Assembly (NCBI RefSeq): GCF_014873755.1
Contig: NZ_JADBEG010000001.1
Coordinates: 5,687,501-5,751,500 of the forward strand
Length of the DNA: 64,000 nucleotides
Direction of reading: 5' to 3'
Origin: Amycolatopsis lexingtonensis
GTDB lineage: Bacteria > Actinomycetota > Actinomycetes > Mycobacteriales > Pseudonocardiaceae
A program made the position numbers and the translations under genes. This document shows positions 26,504-34,265 of the stretch, in pieces (the first letter of the stretch is position 1; the number at the start of each line of letters is the position of its first letter). The notes under the pieces are model-generated. The model had not been told where the DNA came from. It saw only the letters and a program-made list of their open reading frames with translations, and did no database searches.

Positions 26504-28212
26504 CCCGCCGTCAGTTCCGTGGCCACCGAGACGTACGCGCGGATCGCTTCGTTCTCCTCCGACGCGCGCCACACCGGGACCGCGAGCATCGGCGGGATGT
26601 CTGCCACCGGGATCACCCGCAGGCCCGGGAACGGGTAGCGCTCCAGCAGCGACACCACCGAGATGTGCAGGCCGATGCCGCGCGCCACCAGGGAAAGCAT
26701 GTCCTCGGCGCCGATGCGGGTGCGGCCGATCAGCTGGGGGACGTCCTCCTCGGTGCGCGGGATCGGGCGGCCCGACGGCGTGACCGGCGGGGCCCACAGG
26801 TCGCGCGCCACCGGGTGGAGCGCCTTGCCCGGGTCGAGCAGGCGGTGGTCCGCGAGGTCCTCCAGGCTGACCGTCGCGCGCGCGGCGAGCGGGTGGTCGT
26901 CGCGCAGCAGCAGGCCGCGGGGCACGGTCAGCAGGGCCGGGCCCGTGCGCAGGTTCGGCTGCGCGAACGAGCGCGTGTCGCCGCCCGGGGACCAGTGCAG
27001 CACCAGGTCGAGGTCGCCCTCGGCGAGCAGGTCCGTTTCGTTCCAGCGCTGGCCGATCCGGGTCGGGGTCAGGGTCACGCGGCACGCCGGGTGGCGGCGC
27101 TCGAACTCCGTCGTCACGCGCGTCACCAGGTCGCCGCCGAGGCTCGCCACGTAGCCCACGCGCAGGCGGCCGCCGATGCGGCGCTCGGCCATCCGGGTCT
27201 CGGTGAAGATCGCCGCCAGCTCCGCCACGCCCGCGCGGGCGCCCGCGCGCAGCCGCTCCCCCAGCTCCGTCAGCCGGACGCCGCCTTCGCCGGACACCAC
27301 CAGCGCGCCGCCGATCTCGGCCTCCAGCTCGCCGATCTCCTTCTCCAGCGCGTCGGCCGTGCTGCGGACGCGCCACGCCGCGGCTTCGAAGTCGCCTTCG
27401 CGCGCCACGATCAGCAACGTCGCGACCGCGCGGATCGCGGCCAGCTCGATCAGGGACCCGGTCCGGGCGCCGGCGCGCGCGAGCGGCGCGTCCAGCTCGG
27501 GGTCGCCGGCCAGGATCCGGCGGTGCAGCTCCCGCAGGGCCGGGCCCGGGTCGGCGCCGAGCGAGCCGGCCAGCCGCCGCCGGACGCGCTCGAAGTGCGC
27601 CAGCGCGTCCGCCTGCCGTCCGCTGCGGTAGTAGGCGAGGATCAGCTGGCCGGCGAGGCGCTCGTCGAACGGGTGGTCCGCGGCGACCCGGGGCAGCTTC
27701 GCCAGCAGCGCCGCGTGCCGCCCGAGCCGCAGCGAGACGTCGTTGCGGTCCAGCCGGGCCGCGTGCCGCTCGGCTTCCAGGCCCGCCCGGATCTCGGTCA
27801 GCCACGGCGAATCCAGCCCGGCGAACGGTTCTCCCCGCCACAGCGCCAGCGCGTCGTCGAAGAGCGCGGCCGCGGTGACGTCGCCGGCCGCGGCGCGGGC
27901 GAGCGCCACCTTCTCCCGGAACCGGTGCAGGTCCAGCGCGTCCAGGTCGACGCGCAGCAGGTAGCCGTGCGCGGTCCGCTCGATCACGCACCCCGCGGCG
28001 CGCAGCCGCGAAACGTAGCTCCGGACCGTCGCGGCCGCCCGGTGCGGCGGGTGCGCGCCCCAGACGCGCGTGACGAGCTGCTCGAGCGGCACCGGCCGGT
28101 TCGGCTCGGCCAGCAGGGCCGCGAGCACGTACCGGCGCCGCACGTGGCCGACGTCGAGGAGGGCGCCACCGGACTCCGCTTCGAGGGTGCCGAGCACGCG
28201 GTACCTGACCAC
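26500..28212 (-). CDS. SARP-LysR fusion transcriptional regulator
   Basis: This 570-residue protein joins two regulator types. Residues 1-95 are an OmpR/SARP winged helix (RYRVLGTLEAESGG, then RSYVSRLRAAGCVIERTAHGYLL). Residues about 95-245 are a bacterial transcriptional activation domain (FDDALALWRGEPFAGLDSPWLTEIRAGLE, then LAYYRSGRQADALAHFERVRRRLAGSLGADPGPALREL). Residues about 268-335 match a LysR helix-turn-helix (AAIRAVATLLIVAREGDFEAAAWRV, then GGVRLTELGERL), and residues about 345-570 a LysR effector domain (LRVGYVASLGGD, LLAEGDLDLVLHW). The LysR recognition helix looks degenerate. One frame runs through all parts. GTG start has GGGAGGGAG upstream. Confidence 0.82.
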   Translation of the reverse strand: MVRYRVLGTLEAESGGALLDVGHVRRRYVLAALLAEPNRPVPLEQLVTRVWGAHPPHRAAATVRSYVSRLRAAGCVIERTAHGYLLRVDLDALDLHRFREKVALARAAAGDVTAAALFDDALALWRGEPFAGLDSPWLTEIRAGLEAERHAARLDRNDVSLRLGRHAALLAKLPRVAADHPFDERLAGQLILAYYRSGRQADALAHFERVRRRLAGSLGADPGPALRELHRRILAGDPELDAPLARAGARTGSLIELAAIRAVATLLIVAREGDFEAAAWRVRSTADALEKEIGELEAEIGGALVVSGEGGVRLTELGERLRAGARAGVAELAAIFTETRMAERRIGGRLRVGYVASLGGDLVTRVTTEFERRHPACRVTLTPTRIGQRWNETDLLAEGDLDLVLHWSPGGDTRSFAQPNLRTGPALLTVPRGLLLRDDHPLAARATVSLEDLADHRLLDPGKALHPVARDLWAPPVTPSGRPIPRTEEDVPQLIGRTRIGAEDMLSLVARGIGLHISVVSLLERYPFPGLRVIPVADIPPMLAVPVWRASEENEAIRAYVSVATELTAG

Positions 28213-28333
28213 CGCACTCCCTCCCCGACCTGCGGATTCCACGTTTCCGCAACGTTCGCACACACCTGTTCCGGCAGTGTAAGCGGCGCAGGCGCGTGTG
28301 CCGCGGGGGACGGCGCGCGCCCGGCTGGGGGTG

Positions 28334-28380
28334 TCATGAAGGGGCCCTTCCGGACTCGGTCCGGAAGGGCCCCTTCATGA
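28334..28380. terminator. Perfect 21-bp palindrome before the chitinase gene end
   Basis: Arms 28334-28354 and 28360-28380 are perfectly complementary around a five-base loop (CTCGG). The arm begins TCATGAAGGGGCCC. It lies downstream of the chitinase stop and reads as its terminator. Confidence 0.75.
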
Positions 28381-28389
28381 CGAGGACGG

Positions 28390-29889
28390 TTACGGCAGGC
28401 CCGCGAGCCCGGCCGACACCGTGTTGGCGAACCCGTACCCGTTCGACGCGTCCCAGTTGATCGACCACGTCATCGCGCCGCGGATCGCCGGGTAGGTCGC
28501 CGACGGCTTGAACGAGCCGCACGACGTGCCCTTGGCCAGGCAGTTCAGCGCCGAGACCGTGTTGGCCGGTGCCTGGTAGCCGCCGCCCGCCGCCTGCGAC
28601 GACGCCGGCAGGCCGAGCCCGACCTGGTCGGCGCGCAGGCCGCCCTGCAGCTGGATGCAGGCCAGCGCGGTCAGGAAGTCGACCGTGCCCTGCGCGTAGA
28701 CGCTGCCGTTGCAGCCGAGCATGGTGCCGGAGTTGTAGTACTGCATGTTGACGACCGTCAGGATGTCCTTGATGCCGAGCGCCAGCTGGAAGTAGCCGCC
28801 CTGCGTGGACTGCATGTCGATCGTCTGCGGCGCCATCGTGATGACCTTGCCGCCGCCGTTGTAGATGCTGCGCAGCGCCTGGCCCATGTAGGTGGCGTTG
28901 ATGCCGTTCTCGAGGTCGATGTCGACGCCGTCGAAGCCGTAGTTCGCGATCAGCGACTTGACGCTGTTCGCGAAGTTGTTCGCCGAGGTCGAGTCGCCGA
29001 CGCTGATCGTGCCGTTTTGGCCGCCGACGGAGATGATGACCTTCTGCCCGCGCGCCTGTACCGTCTTGACGTCGGCCTTGAACTGCGCGTCCGTGTAGCC
29101 GCCGAGCTGCGAAGACAGGCCCGAGTCGAGCGTGAAGCTCACCGCGCCCGGCGTGCCCGTGGCGTCGGCGAACGACACCGCGATGATGTTGTACTTCGTC
29201 GGGACGTCGGCCAGCTTCAGCGCCTTGGCGCCGTTGTAGAAGTTCTGCCAGTAGCCGGTGAGGACGTGCTTCGGCAGGTCACCCTGGGTCGGCGGCGGCG
29301 TGGTCGTCGTCGGCGGGGTGGTCGTGGTGGGCGGGGTCGTCGGCGTCGTGGGGGTGGTCGGCGTCGTCGGGGTCGTCGTCGGCGGGGTCGTCGTCGGCGG
29401 GGTGCCCGGGCCGTCGAGGCTGACGTCGTCGGCGTAGTACGTCGGCTGGGCGTACCAGCCGTGCAGGTACACCGTCAGCGACGTGCTCGAGCCGGTGGTG
29501 AAGCTCAGCGACAGCTGCTGGTAGCCGCTGGTGCCCGGCGTCCACGTGCTGGTCGTCGCGGAACCGGAAACGCCCAGGTAGACGTAGCTGCCCTGGACCC
29601 ACGCCGAGAGCTTGTACGCCGTGTTCGCCGAAACGGTGAGCGTCTGCGAGCACTGCGCGGTGTCCGACGACGACGGCGACGCGCTCAGCGCGCTGCTCCC
29701 GCTGTGCACCGGCGTGCTCACCGCGGTCGGCGCGGTGGTGCAGGTCCAGCCCGAAGTGCCGGCTTCGAAGCCGGGGTTGGCCAGGATGTTCGCCGCCGAA
29801 GCGCTGCCGGCGAGCACGAACGTCACGCCGAGGCTCAGCGTGACCACGGAAAGTAACGAGAGCAGAGCGATGCGAACCTTGGGGACCAC
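28390..29889 (-). CDS. Secreted GH18 chitinase with carbohydrate-binding module
   Basis: The 499-residue protein has a signal peptide (residues 1-33, LAGSASAA), a beta-sandwich binding module (NILANPGFEAGTSGWTC to YYADDVSLDG, about 34-158), a Thr/Pro linker (160-203) and a GH18 catalytic domain (from LTGYWQNFYNG). The catalytic motif DGVDIDLEN is intact (D-x2-D-x-D-x-E). It should cleave chitin outside the cell. GTG start with GGAGG six bases upstream. A DasR-like site lies 37 bases upstream of the start, indicating control by N-acetylglucosamine status. Confidence 0.93.
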   Translation of the reverse strand: MVPKVRIALLSLLSVVTLSLGVTFVLAGSASAANILANPGFEAGTSGWTCTTAPTAVSTPVHSGSSALSASPSSSDTAQCSQTLTVSANTAYKLSAWVQGSYVYLGVSGSATTSTWTPGTSGYQQLSLSFTTGSSTSLTVYLHGWYAQPTYYADDVSLDGPGTPPTTTPPTTTPTTPTTPTTPTTPPTTTTPPTTTTPPPTQGDLPKHVLTGYWQNFYNGAKALKLADVPTKYNIIAVSFADATGTPGAVSFTLDSGLSSQLGGYTDAQFKADVKTVQARGQKVIISVGGQNGTISVGDSTSANNFANSVKSLIANYGFDGVDIDLENGINATYMGQALRSIYNGGGKVITMAPQTIDMQSTQGGYFQLALGIKDILTVVNMQYYNSGTMLGCNGSVYAQGTVDFLTALACIQLQGGLRADQVGLGLPASSQAAGGGYQAPANTVSALNCLAKGTSCGSFKPSATYPAIRGAMTWSINWDASNGYGFANTVSAGLAGLP

Positions 29890-29925
29890 GGAAGACCTCC
29901 GCTGTGGTGAGGCAGGTCACCACAA

Positions 29926-29941
29926 AATGGACTAGACCAAT
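29926..29941. promoter_or_regulatory. DasR-responsive element (dre-like) upstream of chitinase
   Basis: On the minus strand it reads ATTGGTCTAGTCCATT, 13 of 16 matches to the DasR consensus ACTGGTCTAGACCAGT as I recall it. Streptomyces chitinase promoters carry such sites. Confidence 0.6.
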
Positions 29942-30031
29942 CTGATTGTCAAGGAGCCCCATCCGAAAGTCGGGGCGGTGGAAACGGCAGAATGTGACGA
30001 TCGGAGCCAGGCGAAGCGGGAGCGTGTTGGA

Positions 30032-32410
30032 GTGAGCGTGTCGGTCGAGCAGAAGATCGCCGAAGAACTGGGCGTGCGCGAAGGACAGGTCAAGGCCGCC
30101 GTCGAGCTGCTCGACGGCGGGTCGACCGTGCCCTTCATCGCGCGCTACCGCAAGGAAGTCACCGGCATGCTCGACGACGCGCAGCTGCGCACGCTCGAAG
30201 AGCGGCTGCGCTACCTGCGGGAACTCGACGAGCGCCGGCTCGCCGTGCTCGAGTCGATCCGGAGCCAGGGCAAGCTGGACGAAGCCCTCGAGGCCTCGAT
30301 CCTCGCCGCGGACACCAAGTCGCGGCTGGAGGACATCTACCTCCCGTACAAGCCGAAGCGCCGCACGAAGGCCATGATCGCGCGCGAAGCGGGTCTCGAG
30401 CCGCTGGCCGACGGCCTGCTGAACGACCCGACCACGGACCCGCAGGCCGCCGCGGCGGTGTTCGTCGACGCGGACAAGGGCGTCGCGGACGCGCAGGCGG
30501 CCCTCGACGGCGCCCGCGCGATCCTCGTCGAGCGCTTCGCCGAGGACGCCGACCTCATCGGCGAGCTGCGCGAGAAGATGTGGGGCCAGGGCCACCTCGT
30601 CGCCAAGGTCCGCGCGGGCAAGGAGGAGGAAGGGGCGAAGTTCTCCGACTACTTCGACTTCTCCGAGCCTTACACCAAGCTCCCCTCGCACCGGATCCTC
30701 GCGATGCTGCGCGGCGAGAAGGAGGAGGTCCTCGACCTCACCATGTCGCCGGCCGAGCCGACCGACGAGCCGCAGGTCGGGCCCACCGACTACGAGCAGC
30801 GCATCGCCGCGAAGTTCGGCATCTCGCAGCAGGGCCGCCCGGGCGACAAGTGGCTCGGCGACACCGTGCGCTGGGCCTGGCGCACCAAGATCCTCCTGCA
30901 CCTGGGCATCGACCTGCGGATGCGGCTGCGCCAGGCGGCCGAGGACGACGCCGTCCGCGTGTTCGCCTCCAACCTGCGCGACCTGCTGCTCGCCGCGCCG
31001 GCCGGCACCCGCGCCACGATGGGCCTCGACCCGGGCTTCCGCACCGGCGTCAAGGTGGCCGTCGTGGACGCGACCGGCAAGGTCGTCGACACCCACGTCA
31101 TCTACCCGCACCAGCCGGCGAACAAGTGGGACCAGTCGATCGCCGAGCTCGCGGCGCTGTGCGCGCGGCACAAGGTGGACCTGATCTCGATCGGCAACGG
31201 CACGGCGTCGCGCGAGACCGACAAGCTGGCGCAGGAACTGATCAAGAAGCACCCCGAGCTGAACCTGACGAAGGCTGTGGTTTCCGAGGCGGGCGCGTCG
31301 GTGTACTCGGCGTCGGCCTTCGCTTCGCAGGAACTGCCGAACATGGACGTCTCGCTGCGCGGCGCGGTCTCGATCGCGCGGCGGCTGCAGGACCCGCTGG
31401 CCGAGCTGGTGAAGATCGACCCGAAGTCGATCGGGGTCGGGCAGTACCAGCACGACCTGTCCGAGGTTTCGCTGTCGCGCTCGCTGGACGCGGTGGTCGA
31501 GGACTGCGTGAACGCGGTCGGCGTGGACGTGAACACGGCTTCGGCGCCGCTGCTGACCCGTGTCTCGGGCATCACGACGGGCCTGGCGGAGAACATCGTT
31601 TCCCACCGCGACACGAACGGCCCGTTCCGCTCGCGGATGGCGCTCAAGGAGGTCGCGCGTCTCGGCCCGAAGGCGTTCGAGCAGTGCGCGGGCTTCCTGC
31701 GGATCCCGGACGGCGACGACCCGCTCGACTCGTCGTCGGTGCACCCGGAGGCCTACCCGGTCGTCCGGCGGATCCTGTCGAAGACGGGCACGGACCTGCG
31801 TTCGCTGATCGGCAACACGCGGACCCTGTCGGCCTTGAAGCCGGCCGACTTCGTCGACGAGACGTTCGGTCTCCCGACGGTCACGGACATCCTGGCCGAG
31901 CTGGACAAGCCGGGCCGCGACCCCCGCCCGGCGTTCAAGACGGCGACGTTCGCGGAGGGCGTGGACAAGATCGGCGACCTCAAGCCGGGCATGCGGCTGG
32001 AGGGCGTGGTGACCAACGTGGCCGCGTTCGGCGCGTTCATCGACGTCGGCGTGCACCAGGACGGGCTCGCGCACGTTTCGGCGCTGTCGAAGAACTTCGT
32101 GAAGGACCCCCGCGAGGTCGTGAAGCCCGGCGACATCGTGAAGGTGAAGGTGCTGGACGTCGACGTGCCGCGCAAGCGCATCTCCCTGACGCTGCGCCTG
32201 GACGACGAGCCGGGCGCCCCGTCCGGCAACCGCGGCGGCGGTGGCGGCGGCCAGCGCGACCGCGGCCAGGGCGGCGGTGGCCAGCGCCGCGGCGGCTCGG
32301 GTGGCGGCGACCGGCGCGGCGGCGGTGGCGGCCGCGGCGGCAACTCCGGCGGCGCCGGCGCCAGCGGCTCGATGGCGGACGCACTCCGCCGGGCCGGGTT
32401 CGGCAAGTAA
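30032..32410 (+). CDS. tex: Tex family RNA-binding transcription accessory protein
   Basis: The 792-residue protein has Tex order: N-terminal helices ([43 protein letters not shown]), a YqgF-like core ([25 protein letters not shown]), tandem helix-hairpin-helix ([21 protein letters not shown]) and an S1 domain ([34 protein letters not shown]). The last 60 residues are a Gly/Arg-rich tail ending [12 protein letters not shown], not part of typical Tex. It should bind structured RNA or polymerase. GTG 30032 with GGGAG upstream; GTG 30038 is an alternative. Confidence 0.92.
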   Translation: MSVSVEQKIAEELGVREGQVKAAVELLDGGSTVPFIARYRKEVTGMLDDAQLRTLEERLRYLRELDERRLAVLESIRSQGKLDEALEASILAADTKSRLEDIYLPYKPKRRTKAMIAREAGLEPLADGLLNDPTTDPQAAAAVFVDADKGVADAQAALDGARAILVERFAEDADLIGELREKMWGQGHLVAKVRAGKEEEGAKFSDYFDFSEPYTKLPSHRILAMLRGEKEEVLDLTMSPAEPTDEPQVGPTDYEQRIAAKFGISQQGRPGDKWLGDTVRWAWRTKILLHLGIDLRMRLRQAAEDDAVRVFASNLRDLLLAAPAGTRATMGLDPGFRTGVKVAVVDATGKVVDTHVIYPHQPANKWDQSIAELAALCARHKVDLISIGNGTASRETDKLAQELIKKHPELNLTKAVVSEAGASVYSASAFASQELPNMDVSLRGAVSIARRLQDPLAELVKIDPKSIGVGQYQHDLSEVSLSRSLDAVVEDCVNAVGVDVNTASAPLLTRVSGITTGLAENIVSHRDTNGPFRSRMALKEVARLGPKAFEQCAGFLRIPDGDDPLDSSSVHPEAYPVVRRILSKTGTDLRSLIGNTRTLSALKPADFVDETFGLPTVTDILAELDKPGRDPRPAFKTATFAEGVDKIGDLKPGMRLEGVVTNVAAFGAFIDVGVHQDGLAHVSALSKNFVKDPREVVKPGDIVKVKVLDVDVPRKRISLTLRLDDEPGAPSGNRGGGGGGQRDRGQGGGGQRRGGSGGGDRRGGGGGRGGNSGGAGASGSMADALRRAGFGK

Positions 32411-32420
32411 CGCGGTAGTT

Positions 32421-32454
32421 CGTGAGGGCCACCTTCCTCAAGGTGGCCCTCACG
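32421..32454 (+). terminator. Terminator of tex
   Basis: CGTGAGGGCCACCTT at 32421-32435 pairs perfectly with 32440-32454 around a four-base loop, and GCGTTT follows. It begins 11 bases after the tex stop. Confidence 0.75.
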
Positions 32455-32478
32455 GCGTTTCAGCCGCACTGGAGCGTG

Positions 32479-32652
32479 CATCTCGCCCGGTCGAAGCGGC
32501 CCGCGCCCCGGCCACTCGGGCCACGGCGTGCCCCCGATCCGGCCGACGGGCGGGCCGTCGCCGCCGGGCACCAGGCGGATGCCCGGCCGGAACAGCCCGG
32601 CCCACGCGGAAGCCAGTTCGGCGGGCAGGTGTCGGCGGGCGAAAAACGGCTC
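32479..32652 (-). pseudogene. Fragment resembling the N-terminal half of a DUF1963-like protein
   Basis: Read on the minus strand, one frame gives FFARRHLPAELASAWAGLF then RPGIRLVPGGDG, then PVGRIGGTPWPEWPGRGPL, which resembles the start of DUF1963-type proteins (helix, then a GxxGGxPxxPxxxxWP segment). There is no start codon context, and the frame runs into the tex terminator. It directly follows the small membrane protein gene. A remnant is the simplest reading; family assignment is from memory of the motif. Confidence 0.4.
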
Positions 32653-33061
32653 AGCGGAGCGCGAAGAGCCCGATCGCGAACAAGGCCACCGGGACGACGG
32701 CCGCGGCCGAGCTGATCACCCCGGTCCCGTCGCGCCACCCGGACGGCGAGTCGTCCACCACCAGCCGGCGGACCAGTGCCGCCTCGATGACCGCCAGCAG
32801 CAGGAATCCGAAGCCGACGCTGAAGATCGCCGCCGCGCCCACGAACAGCAGTCCGGACGTCGACGCCGCCCCGAGTGGCACCGCGACTTCCCAGCGCACC
32901 AGCCCCGCGGCCACCGCGAGCAGGGCCAGCAGCGCCACGAAGGCGACGAGGAAACCGATCCGCGCGGTCGATTGGTGCTGCCCGCGCGCGAACCACCAGA
33001 AGCCCACGTCGAGCGCCCCGACGAGCACGGCGAGCACCAGGAATCCCGGCCGGATCCTCAT
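32651..33061 (-). CDS. Small integral membrane protein
   Basis: The 136-residue protein has four hydrophobic segments (FLVLAVLVGALDVGFWWFA, FLVAFVALLALLAVAAGLV, FVGAAAIFSVGFGFLLLAVI, AAAVVPVALFAIGLFAL) and no family motif I recognise. Its ATG overlaps the stop of the hydratase gene as ATGA, making it the last gene of the acyl-CoA dehydrogenase operon. Role unknown. Confidence 0.7.
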   Translation of the reverse strand: MRIRPGFLVLAVLVGALDVGFWWFARGQHQSTARIGFLVAFVALLALLAVAAGLVRWEVAVPLGAASTSGLLFVGAAAIFSVGFGFLLLAVIEAALVRRLVVDDSPSGWRDGTGVISSAAAVVPVALFAIGLFALR

Positions 33062-33822
33062 GCGGCGAACCGCACTTCGACGCTGCCCAGCTCGCCGAAG
33101 TCCGCCACCACTTCGCCGCCCGCGTGGATCGGGCACGGCGGGGTGGCCGTTCCCGTCGTCACGATGTCGCCCGGGCGCAGCGAACGGCCGTGGCGGGGCA
33201 GCTCCATCGCCAGCCAGTGCAACGCCAGCCGCGGGTCGCCCAGGACCAGGCTTCCGCTGCCGCGGGAGAACTCCTCGCCGTCGGCGTGGAGGACCACCGG
33301 GCGGCGCGGGAGGTCGAGGTCGCGCCAGGCCGGGACCGCGCGGCCCTCGACGAAGCGGCCCGCGCAGGCCAGGTCCGCCAGCAGCTGCGGGCCGCCCGCG
33401 TGCTGGTGGTCGGTGTAGCGGCTGTCCGGCAGCTCCACCGCCAGGAACATCGTGTCGACCGCGTCGAGCACCCCGGTCAGCGACGGCGACGGGCCCGGGT
33501 CGGCCTTCAGCCGGAACGCGAACTCGGGTTCGGCGACGCCCATGGTCATCGTGTCGGCCGGGACCGGTTCGCCCTCGGTGTGGTGGAACCGCTCGAACAT
33601 CGCGCCCGGCAACGGACCCGGGACGTCGAGGTACTGCCGGGCGTACACCGTGGTCGCGGCGATCTTCCAGCCCGACACCGGGCCGGCCAGCTCGGCGAGC
33701 GCCGCCTGGGCCGCCATGCCCTCGGCGGTGTCGCGCGGGCGGGCTTCGGGCGGCAGCCCGTCCAGGCGCTCGCCGGTCTGCCACGCGTCCCAGATCAGCT
33801 CCGCCGCCCGCTCTCGGTTCAC
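33058..33822 (-). CDS. 2-keto-4-pentenoate hydratase / fumarylacetoacetate hydrolase-fold protein
   Basis: The 254-residue protein fits the MhpD-type hydratase family: RAAELIWDAWQTGERLDGLPPEARP, PVSGWKIAATT, MTMGVAEPEFAFRL (metal Glu region), VELPDSRYT, LRPGDIVTTGTATPP. It would add water to a 2-hydroxydienoate or act on a related acid in a meta-cleavage-like pathway. GTG start overlaps the upstream stop by four bases, and its stop overlaps the membrane gene. Confidence 0.8.
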   Translation of the reverse strand: MNRERAAELIWDAWQTGERLDGLPPEARPRDTAEGMAAQAALAELAGPVSGWKIAATTVYARQYLDVPGPLPGAMFERFHHTEGEPVPADTMTMGVAEPEFAFRLKADPGPSPSLTGVLDAVDTMFLAVELPDSRYTDHQHAGGPQLLADLACAGRFVEGRAVPAWRDLDLPRRPVVLHADGEEFSRGSGSLVLGDPRLALHWLAMELPRHGRSLRPGDIVTTGTATPPCPIHAGGEVVADFGELGSVEVRFAA

Positions 33823-34265
33823 GCTCGTGATCTTGCCAAGCGGAACACCGGGTGTCGATCGGCTTCCGCGGCGAAGGTCTCCGCAGGGTCGCTCAGCTTC
33901 GCGTCGAAGAACGGCGCCGTCACCGGGATCTTGCGGACGTAGGCGCGCAGTACCGGCCCCGCCGTGGCGGCGTCGGCCTCCTCGACCTCCCACGTCTCCC
34001 GCGTGCGGCCGCGCCGGAGCCGGGCGGCCGGGTCGGCACGCAGGTTGTGCACCCAGCCGACCTGCCCGTACGGCGAGACGAGCCAGCGCTCGCCGTCGAC
34101 CTCGAGGACGTTGACCGGAGTGGTCCGGTCCACTCCGCTGCGGCGCCCGCGCGTGGTCAGCAGGAACCCGGTGCCGCCCGTGACCGGGATCCCGCGGGCC
34201 AGCAACGCCGTCACGACGACGTTCGCGGCCTTCCGCGTCACGCCCAGCCGGTACTTCCTCGCCAT
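33819..34265 (-). CDS. Deazaflavin-dependent nitroreductase-family protein
   Basis: The 148-residue split-barrel protein has GFLLTTRGRRSGVDRTTPVNVLEVDGERWLVSPYGQVGWVHNLRADPAARLRRG, the pattern of the Ddn/F420H2-dependent quinone reductase family abundant in mycobacteria and relatives. It probably transfers hydride from F420H2 to a quinone or other acceptor. The ATG at 34263-34265 shares one base with the upstream stop; a GTG at 34266-34268 gives a four-base overlap instead. Confidence 0.82.
   Translation of the reverse strand: MARKYRLGVTRKAANVVVTALLARGIPVTGGTGFLLTTRGRRSGVDRTTPVNVLEVDGERWLVSPYGQVGWVHNLRADPAARLRRGRTRETWEVEEADAATAGPVLRAYVRKIPVTAPFFDAKLSDPAETFAAEADRHPVFRLARSRA

Noticed and set aside
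29285..29410. Tandem GGCGGGGTCGTCGT-like repeats, considered as a repeat array
   Set aside because: They encode the Thr/Pro linker of the chitinase and have no CRISPR-like spacers.
29279..32074. 931-codon minus-strand open frame
   Set aside because: Antisense shadow of tex with no recognisable protein sequence.
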